A DNA stretch of 49,800 nucleotides from Pseudomonadales bacterium (GTDB lineage Bacteria > Pseudomonadota > Gammaproteobacteria > Pseudomonadales > Ketobacteraceae), in NCBI GenBank assembly GCA_020062665.1, contig JAGUVW010000033.1:1-49800 (forward strand). Direction: 5' to 3'. Below, one piece after another: positions 18,417 through 28,137 of the stretch; positions within the stretch are counted from its first letter, which is position 1, and the number at the start of each line of letters is the position of its first letter. The position numbers and the translations under genes were made by a program. Below the pieces are notes generated by a model. That model ran no database searches. It was not told the DNA's origin and saw only the letters and a list, made by a program, of their open reading frames with translations.

Positions 18417-19589
18417 ATGACGACAGAATCCTTTGTCATCAACGAAGATTATCTGAAGCAAACCCTGCTGGAACTGCTGGCCATTCCCTGCCCCACCGGT
18501 TTTACCGATCGTGCTGTGGTGTACGTGTGCGAGCATCTGCGGGAACTGGGTGTGCCGTATGAGCTGATGCGTCGTGGCACCATCAAGGCTCGGGTGGCGG
18601 GAAATCAATCCTACCCGGCGCGTGCGATCGTCACTCACCTGGATACCATCGGCGCGATGGTGCGCGAAATCAAAGCCAATGGTCGTCTGGCCATCACGCC
18701 GGTGGGGCACTGGTCGAGCCGGTTTTCCGAGGGCGCGCGCGTCACTATTTTCAGCGACAACCGCCATTTTCGCGGCAGTGTGTTGCCACTGATGGCCGCA
18801 GGCCATGCCTTCAATGACGCCATCGACTCGCAGCCGGTCACCTGGGATCAGGTGGAAATCCGCGTGGACGAACCGATCAAGCATTACCTGGAAGCCGACG
18901 CCGCCGGTATTCAGGTGGGGGACTTCGTGGCATTCGATCCCAATCCGGAATTTCTGTCCAACGGCTATATCGTATCGCGTCATCTGGACAACAAGGCGGG
19001 CGTGGCCTGCGTCCTCACCGCGCTGAAAACGCTGCAGCATTACGACCTGCCGGTGCCGTTCGACTGCTTTCCCATTTTCACCCTGTCGGAAGAAACCGGC
19101 TCCGGTGCCAGTCATGCGTTGCACGATGACATCACGGAATTTGTCGGCGTGGATATCGGGCCAGTGGCGAACGGCCAGAATGCGCAGGAGTTCGGCGTCA
19201 CCGTGGCGATCAAGGATTCCAGCGGGCCATTTGACTATCACCTGACGCGCCATTTATTGACGCTGTGCAAGCAGCACGGGATTCCCCATCAGCGGGATGT
19301 GTTCCGTTTCTATTACAGCGACGCGATCTCGGCGGTGCAGGCAGGGCATGACATCCGTCACGCCCTGCTGACCTTTGGTACCGATGCCACCCACGGTTAT
19401 GAGCGCACACACATGTCGGCTCTCAATGCCGTCACGCAGACCTTGATCCGCTACATGCTGAGCCAGCCCACCGTGTCCAGCGACCGGCTCCATCATGCCG
19501 CGTTAACGGATTTCACCCATCAACTGGCGACCGATGATATTCCCCTTAGCGAGGGCACCCATCTGCCGGATCCGCGCAAGCTGTTCTGA
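18417..19589 (+). CDS. NAGGN-locus M42 family peptidase
   Basis: A 390-residue metallopeptidase. Metal ligand motifs are visible in order: VTHLDTIGAM (His, Asp), HLDNKAGVAC (bridging Asp), LSEETGSGASH (catalytic and ligand Glu), GVDIGPVANG (Asp), and HGYERTHMSAL (C-terminal His). This is the third member of the conserved osmoprotectant trio found with asnO and ngg. Its role is probably turnover or processing of the NAGGN peptide or its precursors. The start ATG is 1 base after the ngg stop. It converges with the gene ending at 19593. Confidence 0.9.
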   Translation: MTTESFVINEDYLKQTLLELLAIPCPTGFTDRAVVYVCEHLRELGVPYELMRRGTIKARVAGNQSYPARAIVTHLDTIGAMVREIKANGRLAITPVGHWSSRFSEGARVTIFSDNRHFRGSVLPLMAAGHAFNDAIDSQPVTWDQVEIRVDEPIKHYLEADAAGIQVGDFVAFDPNPEFLSNGYIVSRHLDNKAGVACVLTALKTLQHYDLPVPFDCFPIFTLSEETGSGASHALHDDITEFVGVDIGPVANGQNAQEFGVTVAIKDSSGPFDYHLTRHLLTLCKQHGIPHQRDVFRFYYSDAISAVQAGHDIRHALLTFGTDATHGYERTHMSALNAVTQTLIRYMLSQPTVSSDRLHHAALTDFTHQLATDDIPLSEGTHLPDPRKLF

Positions 19590-19592
19590 ATC

Positions 19593-20360
19593 TCAGGCGC
19601 CGTAGGTGCGTTCCAGATACTGCACAATGTCCGCGGATTCGAACATGTCGATGCCGGTGTTGGGATCGATCAGGTAAGGCACCTGGACATTGCCGTGGCG
19701 CGCGAAAAATTCCGAACGCTTGGTGTTGGGCAGCGGCTTGTAAGGACCCAGGTGCAGGCGGAAATTGGACGGCCCCACATCCGCGCGCTGCTGCTTGCCG
19801 ATATTGATCAGCACGTAGGGCAGTTCCAGCTCGGACAGCTTTTCGCGCACCAGGCGGGAATAGGGGCTGGATTCGAAACTGTACAGCGTCAGCGGCTGCT
19901 GCGCCGGGCGCGAGGCTCGGGCTTTCACTCCCTGCCCGCTCCGCACCCGGGTGGCGAGCTTTGACAGGGTCAGGTTGCGTGGTGTCGGCTGCACCTGCGC
20001 CGGTGCACTGCGGTTGGCGTAGTGGCGGAACAGATACTCCACGATGGCCTGGGCACCGCTCAAGCGGGTATCCGTGTTGGGATCGTTGAGGAAAGGCACC
20101 TGGGTGGCACCGGAAAGATCCCGCAATTGCCCGGCAAAGCGGCTGCCACCATCGGGCAGCGGAACGATCTTCACATCCAGATTCAGCTCGGTGCAGGCCT
20201 CGCGCACCAGGCGACATTCCGGGCAGCCTTCCCGGTCGAAGATTTCCGGCAATTGGGCCGGCTGCTGCACAGTGCGACTGGCCATGGAGCCACGCCAGCC
20301 TCGCAAGGTAGATGCCAGTACCGAGCTGGTCACGTCCAGCGCCCGATTCAGTGAAACCAT
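19593..20360 (-). CDS. Tandem glutaredoxin/GST-N domain protein
   Basis: A 255-residue protein from ATG 20360, preceded by AGGAG eight bases upstream; longer in-frame starts overlap the divergent marR gene and are rejected. It has two thioredoxin-like GST-N_3 domains: the first (about 38-115) has a CPEC redox motif (C46, C49), the second (about 157-252) has SPYS (165-168) in place of it. Each ends with a VPFL/VPYL-NDP or IDP cis-Pro loop and a short YLxRxY helix. No GST C-terminal helical domain is present. A thiol-redox or glutathione role is likely. It is divergent from the MarR regulator, a likely repressor. Confidence 0.82.
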   Translation of the reverse strand: MVSLNRALDVTSSVLASTLRGWRGSMASRTVQQPAQLPEIFDREGCPECRLVREACTELNLDVKIVPLPDGGSRFAGQLRDLSGATQVPFLNDPNTDTRLSGAQAIVEYLFRHYANRSAPAQVQPTPRNLTLSKLATRVRSGQGVKARASRPAQQPLTLYSFESSPYSRLVREKLSELELPYVLINIGKQQRADVGPSNFRLHLGPYKPLPNTKRSEFFARHGNVQVPYLIDPNTGIDMFESADIVQYLERTYGA

Positions 20361-20495
20361 GGATTGACTCCTGAGAAGAATGGAACAGTTCGAAAAACGT
20401 CGAACCATGATCGTCCGTTCCCGCGCGGGATTCAAGACCGCACTACGACAGGATTGCATTACAATGACGTCCACCTTCGTCCACTGCTGAAGCCC

Positions 20496-20987
20496 ATGAA
20501 CAACATCGAAGCTGTACTGGTGGCCCTGCGCCGCGTGATCCGCGCCACGGATCTGCATTCCAAGCACCTGAGCAAGGTGGCGGGCCTCACCGCACCTCAA
20601 CTGCTGATCCTGCAGACCCTGCGCGACAAGGGCGACCTGCCCGCCGGCGAAATCGCCCATGGCATCAGCCTGAGCCAGGCCACCCTCACCACCATTCTCG
20701 ACCGGCTGGAATCCCGCGGCCTGATCACCCGCACCCGCTCCGATCAGGACAAACGCAAAGTGATTGCCTCGATCACGGCGGACGGACGCGAGATTCTGCG
20801 CAACGCACCGATGCCATTGCAGGAACACTTTGTGCGCCAGTTCAGTAACCTGCACGAATGGGAACAGACAGCGATCATTTCTTCACTGCAGCGGGTGGCC
20901 TGCATGATGGACGCCGAGGACATCGACGCGTCCCCGGTGCTGGATGTGGGAGCCCTCGACCGATTGCCGGAATCCGCCGAGGACTGA
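20496..20987 (+). CDS. MarR family transcriptional regulator
   Basis: A 163-residue winged-helix regulator from ATG 20496. The core is LTAPQLLILQTLRDKGDLPA (HTH approach), GISLSQATLTTILDRLESRG (recognition helix region), then ITRTRSDQDKRKVIASIT (wing, the DxR-D-x-R pattern of MarR). It is divergent from the GST-like gene, with 135 bases between the two start codons, and its stop is one base from the end of the RND permease gene. MarR proteins commonly repress redox, efflux or stress genes, so either neighbour, or the NAGGN operon, could be a target. Confidence 0.92.
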   Translation: MNNIEAVLVALRRVIRATDLHSKHLSKVAGLTAPQLLILQTLRDKGDLPAGEIAHGISLSQATLTTILDRLESRGLITRTRSDQDKRKVIASITADGREILRNAPMPLQEHFVRQFSNLHEWEQTAIISSLQRVACMMDAEDIDASPVLDVGALDRLPESAED

Positions 20988-20988
20988 T

Positions 20989-23900
20989 TCAGGCGGGATC
21001 GTGAAGCGGATTGGCGGCTTTATCCGGTGATCGAAACCCAGTGCGGATATCTTCGATCACCATGTACAGACAGGGAATCAGCACCAGCATGATGGCGGTG
21101 GCAAACAGAATCCCATATCCCAGCGAAATTGCCATGGGAATCATGAAGCGGGCCTGGCGCGAGGTTTCGAAAATCATCGGCGCCAGGCCGCCAAAGGTGG
21201 TAATCGTAGTGAGCATGATCGGACGAAAGCGGCGAATCCCCGCGTTGACGATGGCCTGCACTGCCGATTCACCCCGCAGCCGCAATCGGTTGGCGTAGTC
21301 GATCATCACCAGGGAGTCGTTCACCACCACACCGGTCAGCGCGATGATGCCCATGATACTGATGATGCTGATGCTGAATCCCATGATCAGGTGACCGATG
21401 ATGGCACCCACCACGCCGAACGGAATCGACACCATCACGATGGCCGGCTGGATATAACTTCGAAACGGAATCGCCAGCAGTATGTACATGGCGATCAGGG
21501 TCAACGTCACGTTCTGCACGAAACTCATCAGTGCATCACGCATGCTGGCCTGGTGGCCTTCGAAACTGTAACCCAGGCCCGGAAAATCCCGCTGCAGCGT
21601 CGGCAATACATCCGCCTGCAGCGTCGCGATAATGCGATTGCTGTCGCTGACCGGTTCCACATTGGCAGTGACATTCACCGTGCGCTGGCCATTGCGCCGG
21701 CTGATCTGGGTGTAGGCGCGGCCATAGTCAATCTCCACCGCCTGCGCCAGGGGCACGAAGCCGCCGTTTGCCGTGCGCAACAGCAGCGTTTCCACATCGT
21801 GCAGATGGCTGCGCTCCGTTTCCGGCAGTTTCACCATCACCTTCACTTCATTGCGGCCGCGCTGCTGACGCAGGGCTTCGGCACCGAAATAGGCATTGCG
21901 CACCTGTGTACCCACATCGCTGGCGGTCAGGCCTGCGCTGCGGGCCTCTGGCGTCAGGCGAAAATCCAGCTGGCGCTTGCCGGGCGTGTAGCCGTCGTCG
22001 ATGTCCTTGGTGTTGCTGAATTCACCCAGCTTTTCTGCCAGCGCGATGCTCGCCTTGTTCAGCATGTTCACATCCTGATGCCGCAGCTCCACCGTCACCG
22101 ATGCGCCATGGCCAGGGCCACCCCGATCCGACGCAAAGCGCACATATTCCGCACCGGCGATTTCGCCCACCGCATCACGCCAGCGCTGCGCCACTTCTGC
22201 TGTGCCGAGTGTGCGTTCCTCCGGCGGCAACAGATAGATCCGCACATCGATGGTATTGTCCTGCACCACGGCGAAAATGCCCTTCGCCGGATTACCGCTG
22301 GGCAGCTCCTGCAGCATCTGCTGGCCCTTCTCCACCATGACGCGGCGCACGGACTGCACCCACTCATCTGGCGTTCCCACCGGCATCACCACCGTGGCCG
22401 ACGCCTTGTCGGATTCCACCGCCGGCATCAGGATGAATCCCATGCGACCGCTGAGCGGCAGCGCCAGCACCACCAGCAGCAGCGCAATACCCAGCGCCAC
22501 CGTGAGGTAACGTCGCGCCACCGCCGCGCGGATAAATGCACCGTAGTAGCGCTCGACAAACCGGTTGAAGCCGACACTGAACACCTGCTGCCGAGCATGC
22601 AGACGGGCGCTCCAGCGGAAGCGGGACTCATGGTTCATGTGCGCCACGTGGGAAGGCAGCACCAGCAGCGCCTCGACCCAGGAAATCACGAACACCACAC
22701 CCACCACCAGCGGAATCACCGCCCAAAACTTGCCGAATCCACCCGGCATAAAAGCCAGTGGCAGGAACGCGATGATATTGGTGAGAATGCTGAAACTGAT
22801 CGGCACTGCGATGTCACGCGCGCCCTGAATCGCCGCGTCGATCCAGGCCATGCCGCGCTGGCGATACTCGTAAATGTTCTCGCCCACGATGATGGCGTCA
22901 TCCACCACGATGCCCAACGCGATGATGAACGCGAACATCGAGATCATGTTGATGGAAGCGCCCATGAACGGCAGGAACAGCATCGCGCCCAGGAATGACA
23001 CCGGAATACCCACCGCCACCCAGAACGCCAGCTTGAATTCCAGAAACAGGCTCAGCAGAAACAGCACCAGGAGCAGGCCGAAAAAGGCATTCTTCAGCAA
23101 CAGATCCAGGCGCTGCTGGTAGATAGCGGAATCATCGTCGGAAATCACGTACTGCACATCCGGCGGCAGATTCGCAACCGCATCTGGCAGCAAGCGGCGC
23201 GCCGCCTCGGACACGCTGGCGGGCGTCTGATCCCCTACCCGGAAAATATTCAGGCCGATCGCCGGCAGATTGTTGTAGCTGGCGGAACGTTTCGCATCCT
23301 CGAATCCTTCGCGCACACTGGCAACATCACCCAGACGGATCACGCTGCCGGCACTGCTCACCTTGAGCGGAATCGCGGCGTATTCGCGGGCGAAATCCTT
23401 GCGCTCCTGCACCCGCAACAGAATCTGGCCGCCACGGGTTTCCACCTTGCCGCCAGAACGATCGAGGGCAGACTGACGCACGATGGTGGCCACCTGCTCC
23501 AACGTCAGATCGTGAGCGCGCAGTGTTGCCTGGGAAATTTCGATCTGGATTTCCAGCTCGCGCGCACCTTCCAGTTCAATCTGGGTCAGTGAACTGTCGC
23601 TGAGCAGCGTATCCCGCACCTGTTCCGCCGCCGCCCGCAATACCTGCTCGCTCACAGCGCCGAAGATCTGGATTTCCATGACGCCACGCTTGCGATTGCT
23701 GAGCGACACCTGGGGCCGCTCAGCATCGCCGGGAAACGTGGTGATACGATCGACCGCCTGCTGGATATCCTGATACAGCTTCTGCCGATCGGCGCTGGTC
23801 ATCAGCTCGATCATCACCGTACCGACACCCTCTGCCGCGGTGGAATAGATGTCATCGACCCCTTCGATACCCCGCACTGCTTCTTCAATCGCCTGCACCA

Positions 23901-24114
23901 GGCTCTGCTCGACTTCTTCCGGACTGGCGCCCGGCAGGGCAACGCTCACCGTCACCATGTCGATTTCGAATTCCGGAAAGACTTCCTTCTTGATCTGGCC
24001 CGACATGAACCAGCCGCCCAGAATCAGCACCAGCATCAGCAGATTGGCTGCGACCTTGTGTTCCACCATCCAGGCGATGGGGCCGTGGTGCAAGGCATCG
24101 CGGGTTCGACTCAT
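20989..24114 (-). CDS. RND efflux transporter, inner-membrane permease
   Basis: A 1041-residue RND pump of normal length with the usual two repeats, 12 membrane segments and two large periplasmic loops. The TM4 motif GIVVDDAIIVGENIYEY carries the paired Asp needed for proton relay, and the second half has GVVVNDSLVMIDYANR. The N-terminus (HGPIAWMVEHKVAANLLMLV) is typical of the hydrophobic/multidrug group. Its ATG overlaps the fusion-protein stop by 4 bases (ATGA). Substrates cannot be read from sequence. Confidence 0.95.
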   Translation of the reverse strand: MSRTRDALHHGPIAWMVEHKVAANLLMLVLILGGWFMSGQIKKEVFPEFEIDMVTVSVALPGASPEEVEQSLVQAIEEAVRGIEGVDDIYSTAAEGVGTVMIELMTSADRQKLYQDIQQAVDRITTFPGDAERPQVSLSNRKRGVMEIQIFGAVSEQVLRAAAEQVRDTLLSDSSLTQIELEGARELEIQIEISQATLRAHDLTLEQVATIVRQSALDRSGGKVETRGGQILLRVQERKDFAREYAAIPLKVSSAGSVIRLGDVASVREGFEDAKRSASYNNLPAIGLNIFRVGDQTPASVSEAARRLLPDAVANLPPDVQYVISDDDSAIYQQRLDLLLKNAFFGLLLVLFLLSLFLEFKLAFWVAVGIPVSFLGAMLFLPFMGASINMISMFAFIIALGIVVDDAIIVGENIYEYRQRGMAWIDAAIQGARDIAVPISFSILTNIIAFLPLAFMPGGFGKFWAVIPLVVGVVFVISWVEALLVLPSHVAHMNHESRFRWSARLHARQQVFSVGFNRFVERYYGAFIRAAVARRYLTVALGIALLLVVLALPLSGRMGFILMPAVESDKASATVVMPVGTPDEWVQSVRRVMVEKGQQMLQELPSGNPAKGIFAVVQDNTIDVRIYLLPPEERTLGTAEVAQRWRDAVGEIAGAEYVRFASDRGGPGHGASVTVELRHQDVNMLNKASIALAEKLGEFSNTKDIDDGYTPGKRQLDFRLTPEARSAGLTASDVGTQVRNAYFGAEALRQQRGRNEVKVMVKLPETERSHLHDVETLLLRTANGGFVPLAQAVEIDYGRAYTQISRRNGQRTVNVTANVEPVSDSNRIIATLQADVLPTLQRDFPGLGYSFEGHQASMRDALMSFVQNVTLTLIAMYILLAIPFRSYIQPAIVMVSIPFGVVGAIIGHLIMGFSISIISIMGIIALTGVVVNDSLVMIDYANRLRLRGESAVQAIVNAGIRRFRPIMLTTITTFGGLAPMIFETSRQARFMIPMAISLGYGILFATAIMLVLIPCLYMVIEDIRTGFRSPDKAANPLHDPA

Positions 24115-25358
24115 GGCGTGGACTCACTCTGGTCCGCTTTCACCCGCAACGGCATGCCGTCGGCGGCGGTGGACAGGGCAGATGCCACCAGCCGATCTCC
24201 CGGCTGAATGCCACTGCGCACGTAAACGTGCTGCTGATTGCGATACAGCACTTCCACCGGGCGAATCTGCAGTTTGTCATCCGCGTACAGCCATACTGTG
24301 TCGTTGTCATGCAGCAGCACGGCGGGAATGACCACCACACTTTCCAGCGCCTTGCCCTGCACCTGCACCCGCACGAAACTGCCCATCAGCAACGGCGGTT
24401 GTGATTGCTGCGGCAATGCCAGCGCCAATGGATCATCCACCTGCACCAGAATGCGCGCCATGCGACCGGAACTTTCCAGATCGCTGAGCAGGCGCAGCAC
24501 CCGTCCCTCGCGCAGCTGATCGGCAGTCCACACCCGATCGTAATGCAGCGTCACCGTCGAGCCAGCTTCGCCATTGGCATCGGGAAAACGAATCCACTGC
24601 ACTTCATTAAGCGGCACCGCTACTTCCACCCAGGCAGATTGCGAACCGGTGAGCGTGACCACATCCGCGTTGGCAGCGACATGACTGCCCACATTGATCA
24701 GACGCTCGCGAATCACGCCGTCGAAAGGCGCCCGCATCAACGTGCGCTTCAGATTGAGATCCGCTGTCGCCAGCGCGGCCTCGGCGGCGCGCACCTGCGC
24801 AGTGGCCGACTGTAATTGCGGCTCCCGCAGCATCAGCTTTTTGTCTGCGCCACTGACATCGACACCCAGCAACTCGAATTCACTGCGCGCCACCGCCTGA
24901 TTGCCGCGCTCGATATCCAGATTGGCGCGCGCCTGATCCAGCTCTGCCAATCGTTGCGCACGCGCTGCCTCGTAATCGGCTTTTTCCAGCTGCAGCAGCG
25001 GCTGCCCCGCCGCCACAAAACTGCCCGGCTCCAGCGAATGCAGCAGCGTTTCCACCACCCCGCTCACCTGGGCCTTGATGCTGACTTCCTGCGCCGGCTT
25101 CACCTCTCCCCAGGCCGTCAGGATCAGCGGTTCCGTGCCAGCGGTAACGGTAAAGGTTTCCACCAGCCGCGCTTCGCGGGGTTTGGCTGCCCGCTCCATC
25201 CGGGGCGATGACGTCATCATCACCCACGCCACCGCAACACCCGCCAGCACGATCAGCACAGGCAAAACATAGCGGACGACGCGGGAAAATCTGTCCCGGT
25301 GTGGCATGGAAACCTCATTGGAAATGCCGGCGGATTCAAGATCCAGTTTCTGATTCAT
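24111..25358 (-). CDS. RND efflux periplasmic adaptor (membrane fusion protein)
   Basis: A 415-residue adaptor with one N-terminal membrane anchor (about 28-48), a lipoyl-like half (LTAWGEVKPAQEVSIKAQVS), a long alpha-helical hairpin (ARAQRLAELDQARANLDIER...), and a beta-barrel (LMRAPFDGVIRERLINVGSHV). It links the RND pump to the outer-membrane channel. It lies 6 bases after the outer-membrane gene and overlaps the pump gene by 4. Confidence 0.94.
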   Translation of the reverse strand: MNQKLDLESAGISNEVSMPHRDRFSRVVRYVLPVLIVLAGVAVAWVMMTSSPRMERAAKPREARLVETFTVTAGTEPLILTAWGEVKPAQEVSIKAQVSGVVETLLHSLEPGSFVAAGQPLLQLEKADYEAARAQRLAELDQARANLDIERGNQAVARSEFELLGVDVSGADKKLMLREPQLQSATAQVRAAEAALATADLNLKRTLMRAPFDGVIRERLINVGSHVAANADVVTLTGSQSAWVEVAVPLNEVQWIRFPDANGEAGSTVTLHYDRVWTADQLREGRVLRLLSDLESSGRMARILVQVDDPLALALPQQSQPPLLMGSFVRVQVQGKALESVVVIPAVLLHDNDTVWLYADDKLQIRPVEVLYRNQQHVYVRSGIQPGDRLVASALSTAADGMPLRVKADQSESTP

Positions 25359-25364
25359 GACAAT

Positions 25365-26762
25365 TCACTGTGTTGAAGAAAGTGTAGACGTGGATGAAGC
25401 ACCGTCCGTCCTCCAGCCGATGGCCAGCGCCCGCGCCAGGCCGATACGGTATTCCAGCAGCTGCTGTTGCGCGCCCAACAGATCCTGCGCAGTCTGCTGC
25501 TGGGTGATGAGGGCCTGCAATACATCCAGATAATCCACGGCACCGGCGCGATAACGCAGGCTCAGGCGCTCCACCACCTGATCGTCCAGCGTGCGCTTGG
25601 TCTGCAGATGGCCGATGCGCCGCAGCTGAAACTGCTCCCGCGCCAGCGCGTCTTCCACTTCCGCCACCGCACCCAGGATCGCTTGCTGATAATTGAAGAA
25701 CGCCTCGCGGTACTGCGCCTCACGCCGGCTCACTTCCGCCCGCCGGTTGCCGCCATCCACTACGGGCAGAACCAGATTGGCAGCGAGATTTTCCAGCCAG
25801 TCATCGAACAGGTCAGAAGCACGGGCAGAAGAACTGGTGAGAGACGCCGTCAGATCTACACGTGGATAACGCTCGGCAACAGCAGCGGCAATGCGCGCAT
25901 CCGCCGCCTGCAGTAGATGAAACGCACTGCGAATATCAGGGCGCTGCTGGAGCCAGTCGGCGGTGAGGCCGGTATCCGGCAGCGCCGGCAAGGGGGGGAG
26001 CGCATCCGCAGCCGGCAACGTCGTTGCGCGGGGCACGCCGCCTAGCAAGACCGTCAGTGCATTCTCCAGCACCACGATATTACTTTCATAATCCGCCAGC
26101 GCGGCGCGATTCTGTTCCAGCAGCACTTTCTGGCGCAACACATCGGCGGCATCAGTCTTGCCCTGCTGGAAACGCGCCAGGATCAGCTGCAGCACCTTTT
26201 CGTTGCTGTCGATCTGCTGCAGCTGCAACTGCCGCAAGCCGCGCTGCCCCACCAGTTGATACCAGGTGGACGTGACACTGGCGGCGAGGGAAATGTTCGC
26301 GGCTTTCACATCTTCTGCAGTAGCCTGGCGATCCAGTTCCGCCGCATCCACATTCGCCCTCACCCTGCCCCACAGATCCACTTCATACGACGCTGCCAGC
26401 CCGCCGGAATAGGATTTCTCCGACGCCAGGTTGTCACCGCTGCTACGACTGGCGCCCAGCGACGCGTTCAGTGTGGGCCAGTAGTCGGACTTTCGTTGCC
26501 GTAACAGGGCATCGGCCTGATTCAGCACCTCGCGTTTGGCGGCCAGCGAGTAATTCCGCTGCAGCGCCTGCTGCACCAGTGGATCGAGCTCGGGATCAGC
26601 AAACGCCTGCCAGAACGCCGCAGGCAAGGGCGCAACGCCGGACTGGGTAAAACGCTCCGGCAAGGGCACGGGATCGGGGACTGCGGGGGGCTGATGACTG
26701 CAGGCAGCCATCAAACCGCCCAACAGCAGGATCGAACAGATTGGGGTTTTCAACGGGATCAT
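25365..26762 (-). CDS. Outer-membrane efflux lipoprotein (TolC/NodT family)
   Basis: A 465-residue lipoprotein from ATG 26762. The signal peptide ends in lipobox LMAAC with the acylated Cys at residue 21; the longer upstream in-frame start would bury this signal and is rejected. Two repeats of the outer-membrane efflux domain are visible (for example AASYEVDLWGRVRANVDAAE and GLARALAIGW at the end). It is the first gene of the efflux operon, an order (OMF-MFP-RND) seen in several gammaproteobacterial pumps. Confidence 0.92.
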   Translation of the reverse strand: MIPLKTPICSILLLGGLMAACSHQPPAVPDPVPLPERFTQSGVAPLPAAFWQAFADPELDPLVQQALQRNYSLAAKREVLNQADALLRQRKSDYWPTLNASLGASRSSGDNLASEKSYSGGLAASYEVDLWGRVRANVDAAELDRQATAEDVKAANISLAASVTSTWYQLVGQRGLRQLQLQQIDSNEKVLQLILARFQQGKTDAADVLRQKVLLEQNRAALADYESNIVVLENALTVLLGGVPRATTLPAADALPPLPALPDTGLTADWLQQRPDIRSAFHLLQAADARIAAAVAERYPRVDLTASLTSSSARASDLFDDWLENLAANLVLPVVDGGNRRAEVSRREAQYREAFFNYQQAILGAVAEVEDALAREQFQLRRIGHLQTKRTLDDQVVERLSLRYRAGAVDYLDVLQALITQQQTAQDLLGAQQQLLEYRIGLARALAIGWRTDGASSTSTLSSTQ

Positions 26763-27152
26763 CCGGGTTCCAGACAGCAATGGTGCCATCAAACCATGAA
26801 AATGTGCGAAAACTATGGAAGATTCAGACCGTTGAATGCAAGCGGGGTTTCCCACGGCCAGCAGTTGTTCACGTCAAATCCTGCGATTACAGGAACCGAA
26901 ACGCCGATCCCGCGCGTTTTCAAGGGTTTGGAATTGATCATTCAGCTCCACGCCGGTGAGCGGGCGGGCAAAGTGACCGGGAGTCAAAGTCACCCCAACT
27001 ACCCATTTCAGGTAGCCAGTCCGTTGCGTTTCAATGACCGATTTCTCCGATCTGTTACTTTTCTTCACCGGTAACAAATAGAAACAGACAGCCAAGCCGG
27101 CTTCGCGTTAGTGTTGAATCGTAATGATTCCCGTGAGGGTTTGGGGGTTGCC
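26763..27152. other. Intergenic region between efflux operon and the 27153 gene
   Basis: About 390 bases with no convincing gene. It must contain the efflux promoter (minus) and the promoter of the 27153 gene (plus). A small inverted repeat GTTAC-n12-GTAAC (27054-27075 region) could be an operator. A weak minus-strand promoter (TTGCAT, 18, CATAGT) is possible near 26810-26845. Reading frames here lack ribosome sites. Confidence 0.45.
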
Positions 27153-27608
27153 ATGAGCGAGAAAAAAGTCGCTGCCAAAGTCGATTTCAAGCTTGCCTAT
27201 CGCCTGACACGGCGCCACGATCTGGCGTTTCTGCACGACATTTCCCGCTCCGGCGATCTGGATTCTGTACTGGTTTCCGAACAGGCCCGTCAGTGGCTGG
27301 AATATCAGGGTCTGCATTCCCTCGACATCATCAGCAAACTCCACATTCTGCTCGACCGCGAAAAAGACGACCAGAAACGCTATTTCGGTTTCCAGTATCG
27401 CGGCCAGGCCATGGCCTTCGTCATCGCCTACATCGACCAGTTCGCCTGGGAAAACGGCATCTATCGCGAACGCACCACCGGCGAAAACAGCCGCCTGATC
27501 AAGCGCACCCTGCACCTGTTCCTGTTCGATGAAATCTACTCCGCCAAGGAACAGCGACACAAAATGATGAGACTGCAAATTCCACAGGCAGAAGTGGCAT
27601 CACTCTGA
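27153..27608 (+). CDS. Hypothetical protein, 151 aa
   Basis: A soluble, charged protein from ATG 27153 (MSEKKVAAKVDFKLAYRLTR), preceded by a G-rich stretch about 5 to 10 bases upstream that may be the ribosome site. An in-frame upstream start at 27111 adds 14 unconvincing residues. The body has alternating hydrophobic and charged stretches (RYFGFQYRGQAMAFVIAYID, RLIKRTLHLFLFDEIYSAKE). No signal peptide, membrane segment or recognisable domain is present. It stands alone between the efflux operon and the yeaC gene, so context gives no role. Confidence 0.7.
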   Translation: MSEKKVAAKVDFKLAYRLTRRHDLAFLHDISRSGDLDSVLVSEQARQWLEYQGLHSLDIISKLHILLDREKDDQKRYFGFQYRGQAMAFVIAYIDQFAWENGIYRERTTGENSRLIKRTLHLFLFDEIYSAKEQRHKMMRLQIPQAEVASL

Positions 27609-27840
27609 AGCATTTTTAGTTACGGATATCTGCTATTGGTGCCGTGCATGAGCAGTCGGGTGTGCGTGGCATTGTCAATTGCTGTTATTCTCGTGGCCAA
27701 CCTATCCCGGACACTTTGTTAAGCTCAATATCATTTGCATGCGCTCTTTCCAGATCAAATATTTCGCATATTCTGGAACAATCTCTGCCACTTCATAGTT
27801 CAAACGAAAGTCGCCGCCTCTCTCAGCAATTTGAAACCGC

Positions 27841-28113
27841 TTACTGCAAAAACTTCACCGGCTGTTCCGCGTGGTGATGATCGTCCGCGCACATTTCGCC
27901 TTCTTCCTTTTCGCCCCGATCGATATAACCCACCCGCTCTTCTTCTGACAGGTTGCGCTCGCCATAAGCAATCACCGCCTGCATGCAGTGGGCGCGTTGC
28001 TCGGGGGTCAGGCGGGTGCCGTCGTGCCACTTGCCCAGCTCCACGGCGCGCTTCAGTGATTCATAGGTTTCCGGGGTGATGGTGGCAATCATTTCGTCGA
28101 GGGTCATGGTCAT
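27841..28113 (-). CDS. yeaC: YeaC family protein (DUF1315)
   Basis: A 90-residue protein with the DUF1315 pattern MIATITPETYESLKRAVELG, KWHDGTRLTPEQRAHCMQAV and a His/Asp-rich tail. It resembles E. coli YeaC, whose function is not established. GGAG six bases before ATG 28113 supports the start. It lies 24 bases downstream of the EAL-domain gene on the same strand, so they are probably co-transcribed. Confidence 0.85.
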   Translation of the reverse strand: MTMTLDEMIATITPETYESLKRAVELGKWHDGTRLTPEQRAHCMQAVIAYGERNLSEEERVGYIDRGEKEEGEMCADDHHHAEQPVKFLQ

Positions 28114-28137
28114 GGCGGTCTCCTGCAGGGGCGGCGA

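Noticed and set aside
21391..22998. Long open frame (535 codons) opposite the RND permease
   Set aside because: Antisense, His/Arg/Gln-rich and without any motif; the permease on the other strand is intact.
27644..27877. 77-codon frame between the 27153 gene and yeaC
   Set aside because: Weak start, no ribosome site, and it overlaps the end of the yeaC gene on the other strand.
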